Shown in pieces: positions 11,680-24,300 of a stretch of DNA of 64,000 nt. Origin of the DNA: Parapristionchus giblindavisi (Eukaryota; Nematoda; Chromadorea; Rhabditida; Diplogasteridae); NCBI GenBank assembly GCA_943737045.1, contig CALSFV010000249.1, positions 682,001-746,000 on the forward strand, in the 5' to 3' direction. A program made the position numbers and the translations under genes. The number at the start of each line of letters is the position of its first letter. Position 1 is the stretch's first letter. Under the pieces are notes generated by a model. It made no database searches. It saw nothing but the letters and a program-made list of their open reading frames with translations, and was not told where the DNA came from.

Positions 11680-14600
11680 ATGGCTGATGTAAGTGTTTTC
11701 GCGCATTGTTTTCCAAGAATCAGAAAATGAATGAGGGGCGTTGATTCAACTGCGCACTTTCGTGTTTCATATCGCTGTCTAGAGCATCTTATGAATGAGG
11801 AAGTTTAATTCATTAAGCCTATCGATTATCAATCCTTTATTCGTTCTATTCGAGCTAGCTGTTTAGAGCGTATTGCGAATGAAGTAGTCTGCTTTTCAGT
11901 CCTAAATGAAATAAATAGATGAGATTAGGTTATATGGAGTTTTTCCTTATTTGTTTAGTACGATCTTCTTCGATTATTGACTCATTTTATTATTATTATT
12001 ATTATCAGTAGTAGTAGTATTATTATTATTTTTGTTTATTCAGAGAGGAGGTGCTCGACCGGCGCTATCGTACATCGAGCGCATGAAGCGGCTGAAGGCG
12101 AAGAATGATCGGCTGAGGGCGGAGCAGTTTGGCATGCAGCCAGGTATGCTAGTATTATTCTAACCTATCGGACTTTCGCTGGTTAGCGTCCAGTCTGAGG
12201 TTTAATACGTGTATGTGAGAGTGAACAAGTGGTGTGTAACTATATAAAGATGGACCATCTTAGAAAGATGGACCTTCATAATGTGTGTGTGGATAGATGT
12301 TAGCGTTGTGCTTGGTTATGTACTATATAGTATGAAGAGACAGTATCTAACTGTGGGACATTGCTACTTTTAGGTTTCGTGCATTTTATATAGAAACATG
12401 AAAGTGCATGCCGTTCAGTTGATCTCCAAATCTCTTTAATTGCTTGAATACTTTTTAAAAATAAATTTTGCTTTAATTATTCCTTAATGTTAATGTAAAA
12501 TGAAAGCAAAGGTTATGGTAGACATTCATATGTGTCTCTTACAGGCGCGATGAAGAGCGGAGGAGACGGGGCCGCGCCGTCCTCATCCGCGACCTCATCT
12601 ACTGAACCGCGACGACGCCCATTAGAGGAGAGACCATCGAGTGGCCATCAGCCGAGCGAGGATGATGATAGGGGCAAGGAGAATAGTGGAGAGCAGCTCA
12701 ACGAATCGCATCGGGTGAACAAGACTGCACCGGCTGGTATGATTTATTTTTTTTTAAATTTATTTATTTTTATTATTGCGTATTGTGGGCGGAGTCGTGA
12801 TATGTGTATTGATTGACCAATTTGCATCTACTGTTTGGTAAAAATCGCAAAAAAAAGATTTAAAAAAAGGTTTAGCTGTGGACAGATATCGAAGAAATTG
12901 AATCTGAAAATTGTTGTTGTTGTTGTGTTTATTTTTATTTAGTATCCCCTTCGCCTTTACATATTCTTTTCCCCTTCATTACATCACATATTACATTTTA
13001 CACTTATTTATTTATTTGTTTACCATCATCATTTATCTTTTTTCCGCCGTGTTCATTTCTCGTTCAGGAGACGTGTCCGTGATGAGCTCGTCGCTGCTGT
13101 CCACGTCCGGCGATGGACTGCGCTCGTCCATCTCGCTGCTGTCCGAGTGCAGTGGTGCGAGTGGTGCGCCGGGTGCGTCCGACGTTTCCAAAAACAGCTC
13201 TCACGGCAGTTCAGGTACGGTAGATCATAGGTCGAAAAGTATGTTGCAAAGTACCAAGACTGATCGGATTTTGATTTGCTTATACACGATTCGTTTAGTG
13301 GTCGATATGCCGCGAGCGTCTCACAATCTCCAGGAACAGAATAGTCTGTTGGCCTCGTTCTCGGCCCGAAACACTACAAATGATGTGCAGCTGGAGTCGT
13401 TTTCGATGAAGTGAGTACGGTAGGCGGTTCGGTGGGGCGAACTCGTGATTGACCGCCGGCTAGATACTGTATAATATCGATTGATTGTAGGCCACCGCCC
13501 ACGTTACCACCCCAGCGACGACAGCTGTCTAGCGTACTGGAGAGTATTGATCGACAAGATGGATACGGTAGCCGACCCCGGGATACTGTGCCTCGCGAGG
13601 AGAGCAGGGATGCGGTAGCAGAGAGGGGCGGGTCATCGGCGGAGCAGGAGGGAGTGAGGATGAGACGAGGTCTGTCGGAGAGGAAGACGAGTGACGGAGA
13701 GGCCATGGGAGAGTCGCATAGAGGTAGGAATCACGGAGTGGTGTTATCGGAACGATTAATTAGAGAACGATAGATAGAATAGGTTAGGGGAAAATGTTCA
13801 GTGTGAGACCATTCGATCACAGATAGGCTCCAGTGCTGTTAGAAGTTGGAAAACAGCTCTTTAGGAAATTTATATTTCACATATTTTCTTGCACTCGAAC
13901 ACTTTTCACTTGTTGGAACACCCTAGTGGTATACGATAAATAAATAAATAAGAATCCTTATAATATCTGATATTAGACATATTGTAGTTTGTATCTTTGC
14001 CTGAAACAACGTACCGTGACTTGCTCCGCCCGCTATTATTTATTATTGATCTATCACCAATTGCAGCCACGTCATCATCCTCTCGTCCTGAGAGTATGAT
14101 AGAGCGGAGTGGACGATCGGCGATAGCTGCCAATGGGAGCATTCTGAGGAGCAAGAGTGCGGTCGGACTGGAGGTACGGTAGTTGGTGGTATAGTGTAAT
14201 CGGTAGTCGGTAATCGGATCAATCGCAAAGCTCTGCTCACATTGGATTTTTTTATGTTAAAAAAATTGTGATTATTTTTTTTAAGTAGTTAAGGCAGTTG
14301 GTTAGCTATAAAATAGTTATTACTATTATGCTACCATCTATCATGATGATGATTATCGTGATTGCATTGCAGCCATTGCAAAAAAAGAATTAAAGAAAAA
14401 ATATCTCCTGTTATGGCACTTCGGATTCAGTGGAAACACTGCTCAGTTAATCTTGATAAAGTGCAATACTGTTATTGCAGCCACCACTGGCCACTCCGGC
14501 CTTTGCTCGATCCGGCTCCGTTCTGTCCGCACTCGGACCACGCACACCCGGCCTGTTTCAGGTATGTTATAAGGCTATAGGAAATCCTTTTTTTTGTGGC

Positions 14601-17600
14601 CACTGACCCACTTGTCGAAGCGACGAAAGGATCATAAAAAAAAAGGAAATTCTCCACTTTTTGCACACTCGCATCTTTTTCATTTCATTTCTTTTCGTCA
14701 TTTAGAAACAACTCACCTGACATTGTCTTTGTCATGAAAATACGTGAATAATAATAATGATAAATAAATATATCAAATATTTGAAAAATGAATAAATAAT
14801 GAATATAAATACTTTTGCACATGCTCATTATGCCAAATATGTGGTGTACGAAAAATAAATAAATACACAAATAAATAAAATATGCGTACCCGCTTCCAGA
14901 CACCATCGATGCTCCGTCGTATGTCCATGTCGGCGACGTCACTGTCGCACTCGCAGAGAATGGTCGTGAACGAGAAGGAGTACGCGATACTCAATCAAAT
15001 TGGCAAGGGAGGAAGTAGTACGGTAGGCAGCGGAATTATTGATTTTTTGTTTTTTTTTATATTTTCGATCTATCGATTGTTTTTTGGTATTGAGTGATGT
15101 TAGTTGTCGAAGTTTCTTGAAATGTATTTGAGCGGCAGTGATGAGTGATGAAGTGTGGTAGAATAATCAATCATTCATTGAATCATTGATTTATTGATTG
15201 ATTAATTAATCGATTTATTGAATCATTGATTTATTGATCGATCGATTTATTGGCTAATAAATATGTCTGCAGGTGTTCCAAGGATTCGACGAGGAGACGG
15301 GCACGACTGTTGCGATCAAAGTATTTGCATTTTATTGTTTTTTTAAATAAAAATAACTTTAATCCTGAGTAGTAAAAGTGGTATCTCTCATCTCGGCTCT
15401 GTCTCTTAATTGATCATTGATTATCGATTGCTTACACTTTCTGCGTCCTCACAGGATTTTTTTATATTGTCTGTCGATATATTTCGAAATATGGTCGTTC
15501 GATTTAGAAAAAAATGGTTATTTTTCGCTAAAATTGCAATTTTTGGCATAAAAATGATCCTCGTATTGTGAGGTATGAAAATGTATGACCCCTGTATGAA
15601 TGTTTGCATCAGGTGGTGGATCTATCGGACGCGGATGAGAGCTCTCGTGAGGTCTTCGTCAATGAGGTCGAACTGCTCAAGGGACTGCAGGGCTCGAGAC
15701 ATGTCATCAAGATGTACGACTAGTGAGTTTCACCTTGTTCTTTATTTATTTTTGATCTTTGATCTTTAAAAAAGGAAGTTTGTTCGTGATTATGTCGTAG
15801 ACTGAAATGGTCGACCTGTTGAATTCATGTCCCTCCTTGATTGTTTATCAATTGCGCGCAATAGGCGAGCGATCTGATCAACGTTTGGTTTTAAACATTT
15901 TATCTAGATCGACTATGGGGTGGTTCAGCGGATCTGTAGCGATATAAGATGGTTCCATTGATCCTTGTTCCTTGCAGCGTTCATAAAGCCTGGACCAACG
16001 TTCTTTCCAACTTTGCAATGCTTGATTTGATCGCAATAGTTGTTCGCCCTGCCTGTTGGTTTCGTGTTGCGCAATTTCGATAAGTGTATAGCGCACACCG
16101 GTATCTGCAAAACGTCTGAGCGATATAAAAAATTCTAATTGAGATAATAGCAATGAGGAATACTGTGTTCTGCAGTGATAGAACGTTTTGAAACGAAAAG
16201 ACGAAAAGATGGACAAACCTCCTCACTTTCCCCGTCCTGTTTTTGTTGCTCTTATAACTCCTGTAGTTCTATTAATTGGTTGGTGCAGTCAGCCCGTGAT
16301 TTCATGTTGCACAATTTCGATAAGTGTGCATCGCTTTTTGTTTACAACAGTGTCGATGTGTTAACGCCATCATAAAGGTTAAAAAACAGTGTTATTGAGC
16401 AAGTAGTAAATACAATAGATAAATAAATTTAACGAAATAAAAAAAATGAATAAATAAATATAAATAAATAAACAATCGTTTGCAGTGAGCTGGTGGAGGA
16501 CGGGAGCGAGTTGTTGGTGGTGATGGAGAAGGGTGACACCGATCTGGCGACGTATCTGAAGACGAGACGGAACGAGATCACCCCGACCTTCCTGAGGTAC
16601 TGTAGAGTAGAGCATACTGTAGGAGACGGTAAATATGCATATAATGTAAATGTAGGCGTGCCCTGTGGTGGGCTGCATGATAATGCTGATAAAGAGTGTG
16701 CGTAAATGGTGGATGGCATCACCGTTTGGCGTGTTCGGATCGTCTTGTTGAATTAGGCTAGCGTATTTTGGGGGAATGTGAAACTGGAAATCAACCGGGA
16801 GACTATAGGCTAGAGCATACGTGGGCGGCATTGTCGCTAGCGGCGAAGCCCACCCGGTTTTGGCACCAGACCCTCCCGATTTCGCCAAAAATCATATAAA
16901 AATGAAAAAGATTTATCCAAAATTCGTACAAAAATGACATCTTTGTGTCCCATCCATCCGATTTTTGCATCTGGCCCACCCGATTTAATTTTCCAGCGAC
17001 AATGGCTGCCCATGTATGGGCTAGAGCAATGTGATTCCACTAATGAGGCTGATAACAATACACGGCGTTCTTGCAACACAAGGAGAGCGGTAATTGAAAA
17101 CTTGGCAACATGCCATAAAAATTACGGTATTGTGCGCCATGGTGTAATTTAGCCGTCTGCGCTCTCTCACTTTAGCGTGCTCTCTCTCTCGTTCGTTATC
17201 CGTCACACCATGACCGCTCTCGATATTAATGAGCTAATAATAATAATAATAATAATAATAACAATGGTGATAATGAGCGTGATTCCGTCCATTGCCAGGT
17301 ACTGGTGGGAGGAGATGCTCCGAGCCGTGCAGTTTGTCCATCAACAAAGTAAGTTTGTTTTTTTTTGAAAATTAACGAAGTAAATACAATAAGTAAGGTA
17401 AACAAGCGAGGAAGTACCGTAAGTACTATAAAGTAAGAGCACTGACTCACTTTCTCCGAATCTGAATCGCATCTGTTAAGTTCGGGTTTCAAGGCTATGC
17501 CTAATATCCATTCTGTCTCGTCTACAATGATATTTCATCTGCCTTCTGCTGTTTCCAGTATAGCTATCCATGAACGGTGGCAAATCATTTGCCTGTAAAC

Positions 17601-20452
17601 GTGACGCCACAACCGTAGGCGGAGGCGTTTGCCAAAACCATACATGGGCGGGGTACCTGGAGCTCGATTCCACAGGCGGCATCCGAACGAAAAATGGTTA
17701 ATTTTACAGGGGGCTTTCACTTTTTTTTCAAAAATTTCACCTAAACGTCATTTTTTTTACAGGGGACATTCCTCAAATTTTCGAATAGCCCTAATTTTAC
17801 AGGGGGCACCCCCATGTCGGCGCCCATGTATGGCCAAAACCCCGTACGCTTGTGACGTCCTTTGTCGACAAACGATTTGTCAACGTTCATGGCCTCTGAA
17901 TCGCACCTGTTGAGTTCGGGTTTCAACGCTATGCCTAATATCCATTCTGTCTCGTGTGCAATGATTGGTCGTTATCTGCCTCTTTTTCCAGATGTCGTAC
18001 ATATGGACCTGAAACCGGCCAACTTCCTGCTCGTCTCGGGCAACCTGAAGCTGATCGATTTCGGCATCGCCTCGTCCATTCCCACGAATAAGACGTCCGT
18101 GATGAAGGTGCGCCCCGCAGAGATCAAAGATCAAATATTTTGAGATGAAGTTTATCTAACTTATTCATACATTTTGCCCCCTTTTGTTTTTTTAAAGTAT
18201 AAACTATAAAATATAGCCACATATCAGTGGGTCAGACCTCGCATTGCGAGGGTGTGCAAATGTAAGAACCTATTGAAAGATCCTAAGACTAATACTAATA
18301 GGAGCCTGGAGAAGTGTGACCGGTGTTTCGGCTATTTCGACACCGCCGGTCACTCTTCTGGGGAGATCAATTTACCAGAAGTTACTTGGTACGGGGGAAG
18401 ATGAAATATCGATTTGCATTAAGTTACGGTAGTCGTTGCAGGAGACGCAGATGGGCACACTGTCGTACATGTCGCCCGAGTCGCTGGCGGCTGAACACGA
18501 GACGATGGATGATGAGACGCCGAGATATAAGGTGAGAGGAGGAGATGGGATGGGACAATTTTCACTCACATTAAATGTAAAAGTAGATAATACTATAAGT
18601 TCGGTAATAATGTGCCTCATGGTATTTCGGCCGCTACATCGAATAGCATTTACTGATCCCAAGTGATCATCATTAGGGGGGGGGGATGGAGCGAATAAAG
18701 TCGACATTAGTCATGCTCCACTATGTAGACACACAATTCTTGCCAAATCATAACTGGCGTCCATACTGAAATGCATATTAAATAATGTATGCATTTACAA
18801 GAAACACGGTGCACGGGTAAATAAATTTAGTAGAATAATGAGATATAAGCTATCTAGCTAGCTTACTCGTAATACACTAGCTTGCTAACAATGATTGCTC
18901 ACAGGTGACAGCCAAGTCTGATGTGTGGTCGCTCGGTTGCATCTTCTACACAATGGTATACGGTAGATCGCCATTCGAACACTTCAGGCAGATGGTAGGG
19001 TAGATTATTGATTGATTTTCTCGGATTATTGATTATTTAGTTTTATTATTATTACTATTATCGATTGCTTATAGCGTGCGAAGGTACAGGCGATCATCAA
19101 TCCGGCTACATCCATTTTCTACGACGAGACTGACGATCCACTCATTGTCGACGTGCTCAAGGTATACGGTAGCCTACGGTATACTGTAGTTTATGGTATA
19201 CGGTAGCCTACGGGATGCGGTAGTCTATGGTAGACTAATCGATAATATCTTTTTGTAATATTCAATACACACGTTTCTGTGACTTGACATTGACATGAGT
19301 ATTGGGTGCTGCAGGGAAAGAAAGAAGTTTAGTTACAGTTTGAAAACTGCAACTAAAAAATTGTACAGTATCAATTAATTTCTAATTTAAAATTTAAAAT
19401 TCCTAATTTCGGTTCTCGTTAAAATTGTATCGTCTTATCATTGCAGCGTTGTCTCGTGCACGATGTGAAGAAGCGAGCGAGCGTCAACGAGTTGCTCGAT
19501 CATCCATATCTAAGTAAGCGATTATCGAGTGGCTTTTCTTCTAGATCTACAGTAATCTCACTACTTACCGTAATCGGTCACTATCGTAATCCATCTTTAA
19601 TCCCCATTCCAGAGGGCACAGCAGCACCAACGACGACGGGACCGCCCGCAACGCCAGTCAGAGCGTCGCCCATATCCGAGGAGGCCCTCGCAGCGCTAGC
19701 ACTGAAGGTAGACTAGTAGTATCTTTGACTATTAGTATGTGTCTAGTATACGTCATTGACTATTAGTATATGTCTAGTGTACGTCATTAAGTATTAGTAT
19801 ATGTCTAGTGTACGTCATTGACTATTAGTATATGTCTAGTGTACGTCATTGACTATTAGTATATGTCTAGTGTACGTCATTGACTATTAGTATATGTCTA
19901 GTGTACGTCATTGACTATTAGTATATGTCTAGTGTACGTCATCGACTATTAGTATATGTCTAGTGTACGTCATTGACTAGTAGTATATGTCGAGTGTACG
20001 TCATTGACTATTAGTATACGTCTTGTATAGTTGACTATTGATATACGTTCCTTATCGTATTATTCCTGTGCGAGCAGGGCTCGGAATTCATGCACATCTT
20101 TTGTATGCATTGGTGAAACTCGAACTCAGCAAGTCGAGCAATCAACTAGATTCATTAAATGTAGCAAATGATCTACAGATTCGATCAATACTTTCTTAAT
20201 TCAATCGATAATTCATTTAGATTCAGTCGATAATTCAATCAGATTCAATCGATAATTCAATCAGATTCAATCGATAATTCATTCAGATTCAATCGATAAT
20301 TCATTAAGATTCAATCGTACACTCCACGCACGACCACTCGCAAGCTGCAAGAGCTGGTGCGTACGGTGCAGCAGAAGAACGGCGGCGACCGTAATCCCCA
20401 GTCGAAGCAGCGTACGCTGCTCACATTCGACTCGCCTCCATCAACGAAATAG
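11680..20452 (+). CDS. TTK: Mps1/TTK-type dual-specificity protein kinase
   Basis: Spindle-assembly-checkpoint kinase that in other animals acts at unattached kinetochores. Twenty exons give 703 residues: 11680-11688, 12044-12143, 12545-12736, 13068-13214, 13299-13410, 13491-13723, 14067-14173, 14481-14561, 14900-15022, 15273-15320, 15613-15722, 16486-16596, 17299-17348, 17992-18107, 18442-18531, 18905-18994, 19075-19161, 19447-19513, 19613-19707, 20309-20452. The first ~350 residues are Ser/Arg-rich and disordered; I see no TPR domain. The kinase domain runs from about 355 to 640: glycine loop IGKGGSST (361-368), VAIK lysine K384, helix-C glutamate E402, [11 protein letters not shown] with D480, DFG 497-499, [11 protein letters not shown] at 517-527. 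Family-specific Mps1 features are [24 protein letters not shown] and [16 protein letters not shown]. The position of the human gatekeeper methionine is valine (V432). A short basic tail follows the kinase. The last exon begins in a tandem repeat with an ATTAAG acceptor, the weakest junction. Confidence 0.93.
16800..17035. mobile_element. Inverted-repeat MITE in an Mps1 intron
   Basis: CATACGTGGGCGGCATTGTCGC at the left and GGCTGCCCATGTATGGGC at the right are complementary ends. A copy with matching ends is at about 45716-45880. It is followed at about 17058-17222 by a second hairpin unit with GAGAGCGGTAATTGAAAACTTGGCA, a family also seen near 25355-25470, 25785-25900, 41345-41400 and 47625-47760. 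Confidence 0.6.
17637..17835. mobile_element. MITE of the GGGGGTGCCCCC/TGTAAAAT family
   Basis: Ends CCATACATGGGCGGGGTACC and GGCGCCCATGTATGG are complementary. The interior has the repeated TTTTACAGGGGGC blocks. It lies in the Mps1 intron just before the catalytic-loop exon. Confidence 0.75.
19708..20040. repeat. 31-bp minisatellite, about ten units
   Basis: Unit GACTATTAGTATATGTCTAG followed by TGTACGTCATT, repeated with few substitutions. It is in the last intron of the Mps1 gene. Spacers are absent, so it is not a CRISPR array. Confidence 0.95.
20190..20310. repeat. 22-bp tandem repeat overlapping a splice acceptor
   Basis: Five or so units of GATTCAATCGATAATTCATT(C/A)A. The last unit ends ATTAAG and is directly followed by the final Mps1 exon. 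Units before it end in CAG but would put an in-frame TAA into the exon. Confidence 0.9.
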
Positions 20453-21304
20453 AGATTAACGTAGTGTCTTTGATGAGCTGCGGTATATACCATAGTTGTG
20501 TATGTGTTCTGATCGATTAGGGCATATGGTAGTCGCTTGCTTTGATCGATTACTGTACGATAAGTCGATGCAATTGTAAATTTATGTACCATTCGCCGTG
20601 CAATCATCTCCTTCCTCGCGCTATTTTAGCTCAACTTCTTTGCTCTATTTTAGCCTGTGTTTCCCTGTTTTATCGATTACTCTTTCTGATTAGAATTATG
20701 AATGTTCTCTAGCAGATTTTCGATTCCTCTCTCGCGTATTTAGAATTTCTCTGCTTGAATTGTACCGATGATCCACAAATCCTTACGTTTCGTTTGTTGG
20801 TCATCGTTTAACTTATACTTTACTTCGTTTTCTGTCTTTATGTTAATTAGACTCTCCAATCAATAATCTCGAATATCGATTTATCATATCGATCAGTTGA
20901 TTTCGCTCACTTGTCCCATATCCTTTGATCACTTCTACAGTATCTTTACAGTACATGTACAGTATCCCTTGACCTCAGATCCTCGAATACTGTATCTCAC
21001 TGTTGTACCTATATATCATTCCGATGTCGATCTTGGCTCAATTCCACTATACCCTCTCACTTCCTTCTTATCTCTCGCTATAATTTCTCTTTCTATGACT
21101 CTCTCATTCTCTCAATCTTGCATGAATTTCTTCGCTACGGTAATAAATTAATCTACAAGTATTGATTTGTATGTGTGTTATAATCTGTTTCCGCTAACAT
21201 GGCACTGCGTATGATTGTCGAAGCTGTCAAGCGTATTTATGGATGCGGAGTGATGGAATGACTCCTCGGTGGAGTGCTTGTGGTGTAATCGGGGTGTGGT
21301 GTAG
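20453..21304. other. Spacer, Mps1 to INTS12-like gene
   Basis: About 850 bp of T-rich sequence that includes the Mps1 3' UTR. I see no conserved coding block and no repeat element. GGTGTAG immediately before the next ATG may be a trans-splice acceptor. Confidence 0.5.
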
Positions 21305-24300
21305 ATGGGCGACGAATTGAACTCGTCGTCGGAAGAGCTGCTGGTACTGATGGATGAGGATAGCGCAGCGTCGTCGAGTGCGACGTCCACGCCGGTGAAG
21401 AAGAGCTCGTCGGCGGAGATTGTGAGTGGTGTACGGTGTGGTGGACGAAAGGGCGTAGGGATACTGTAACAGTTACGGTATACAATTGAATAAGCTTGCA
21501 GTTTGAACATGATTTCGAGAATATGAAAATGACGAATGGGTTAAATGCCTAATATTGATTGTATCGTAGACGCTGTGATATACTCCGTCTTTGCTGTGTA
21601 ATATTACAGTAAGTAGCTCGCGCGATAAGTAATTTCTTCTATTTCGCCATATACTCACGAAATAGCGAAACAGTAGTTGAAGGTAAATGAAAAAGCAATT
21701 TTCTTTTCGCGCGCTGCTTACTATAATATTACCCTGAAAAGCGGAGTACGGAAAAACGTGAGGCCAGTAATAATCCATAGTCAATAATTTGCGTAATAGG
21801 GTCCGTTTGTCGAGAGTGGGTGACATTTCGAATGTACGAAGTACTTGTAGGCGACATCCTCCGCCTCCTCCTCCTCCTCCTCCACTCGTCCTTCACCGTT
21901 CGTAGTCGCGGGCGGAGGAGTACGCGGCAACGCGTTGTACGCGCGGCTGACCGAGCTCATGCACAGCGCGGTGAGCGTCGGCGACGCGGTCAAGGAGATG
22001 AACGAGATGAGCAAGCAGGTACGGTGGGTGGGGGATACGGTAGGAGGACGAGATTGGGTTACGGTAGGTACAGTGGTTCCGGCCTGTAGTGAAGAATGGT
22101 ATTCGGTTTCGGCGGAATCATAAGTCGAAAAGTACGTTACAAATTGCTAAAACTGACCACAATTTGATACGTAAATTCCCGAAAAAATCGAAAACCTGAC
22201 CGCATTTGGTTTTTTTTTGCTGAATACGTGAACGCAGTTAAGCCGAAAATTCAAAAAAAATTTAAAAACCTGACCGTGTAACGTAGCTATTCGACTTATG
22301 TGTGGAATGTCGGAAAGAGCGTATCTGTGAATACACCACTGATCCATGTATTGACCGGGGAAAGGACGGAGTGGATGCAGCATGAAGATTATGATTGGAA
22401 AGAACTCTGTTATCTTAATGTAAAATTGAGTCAATAGGCCTTTTTTCTGTGTGCGACCAGAAGCTTCAGAAGCTTTTTCATTGATAGAAGCTGAAAGATG
22501 ATTAGGCCGTGTTCGGAAACAGGTGATTCCGTGTTTCACGCACTTTACGAAAGCCGTTTAATTACTGAAGATTTGCTTTGAGATATGTATTCATTCTATA
22601 TATTCCAATATGCAAATTGCTATAGAGTATTTAGAGGAAATTAGTGATGAATTCGATTCACCTGTGGTCGCGGACGTAATATGCTTTCTTTTGTAGGCAG
22701 TTAGCGCTTATGTAGTGGTAGGCACTAGTAGTATCGAAACTTCTGCAATAAAGCAAAATACTCGCTGGTCTCATACAGCCATTGACTACATTTGCTATGA
22801 AGATTACAGAGAGTTCCATTCAGAGTCTCTTCATTTATTTATTTAATTGATACACCCATGCTGCGTGTTGCAATCCACTCTGTCTTTTCTCTAGTCATCT
22901 CTTGTAATACTTGTCGGTCGCTTTACATGGATTAATGGTGTAGTAGTAAAAAGCAGCGGGGACTCCTCGTCTCGCACACTCTATCGTCGCATTTTTTTCG
23001 ATAGTTTTGAGCGCCACATAGTTCTTCCTAATGATCTTCCTACTGTAGATCGCGGCTCGCAAGCCCACTCCTCAGTCGGCGCTATGGGACACCGGCGAGG
23101 AGGTGGCAGACGCGGGCTCCGGCGTCCGGATGCCGCTCAAGCGCACTGGCCCGCCAGCGGCCGTTATTGCAGGTTTGACATTCCCTCCGCTTGTCAATCA
23201 CTCAATATGCTCAATATTAAGATACTCAATAATATACTAATAATTTTAATATACTCAACATAAGCAGTCAAATAGGGCGATTGCAGCGCCGTCTAGAGGC
23301 TTGTCGCAGAGCGCTGGAAAGAAGCTGATCGGGCCGCCAGCGAGTCGACTAGGAGGAGCAACGGCTACGGTAGGTGTTTGTTGGCTTCTGATTAGAGTGA
23401 TCGATCAAATTGTGAAGAATATTGATTTGTTAAGAATATATATTGATTTAGTAATTTGTGTGGTTGACTGTGTATTGTGCACTGATTCACTCTAAAAATG
23501 TATACTTGTAGAAGAAGTCATGTTCTCTTGTTTTAATTGTTTTTATTGATTTATTGATTTATTTAAGAACGACAAGTCGTCTTCTTCGGGGTCGGATGAG
23601 TCAAACGACGCGCCCCCCGCGCCAATCGATAAACCGATGAGTAGATCGATAATTCCCGCGACGTCGGGAAGCTCCCAGGTATTTTTAATGTAATTTATAA
23701 TTTATCTTACATTGAATTAAAAGTATGCTGGCATATTTATATTTAATTATACATTTAATATATTATATTGTATTTGCTGTCGCACCTGTCACGGGTGTAT
23801 CAAATAAATAAATAAATATTTTGAGGTGTGCATCCAGTGTTTCGAGCCCGCCTCCTCCTCCCCCTCCAATCCCCTGCTTGTGTGCGGCACGTGCGGCCAG
23901 CCCATGCACGCAAAGTGCACTCGGCCTAACGTCGAAGAGAAGGTATACGGTGGCTGGGGAGTACGGTGGGGTACGGTAGGTATGAGTGGATAGGTTATGG
24001 TAGCTAGTGAGTGCGGTGGGATTACGGTAGGTACGGAGATGGAGTATACGGTAGCTAGGGAGTACGGTGGGCGTACGGTATGTATGAGTGGGTAGGTTAC
24101 GGTAGCTAGGGAGCGGGTACGGTACGGTAGGTATGAGTGGGTATGTTACGGTAGCTAGGGTACGGTAGGAGATGGGGTATACGGTAGCTAGATAGCGGGT
24201 GCGGAGTCCGGTAGGTACGGTCGGGGGATATGCAGTAGTGCTGCACAGTATAGTCGTATGAGATTGTTCCTAATAATTTTTGAGACACCTTCTGGGCAGA

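Noticed and set aside
19708..20040. CRISPR-like regular repeats
   Set aside because: Units are contiguous without unique spacers, and the host is a eukaryote; it is a minisatellite.
21178..21510. 110-residue - strand frame overlapping the first INTS12-like exon
   Set aside because: Antisense of a Ser/Glu-rich coding exon; the + strand model joins to a PHD-finger protein.
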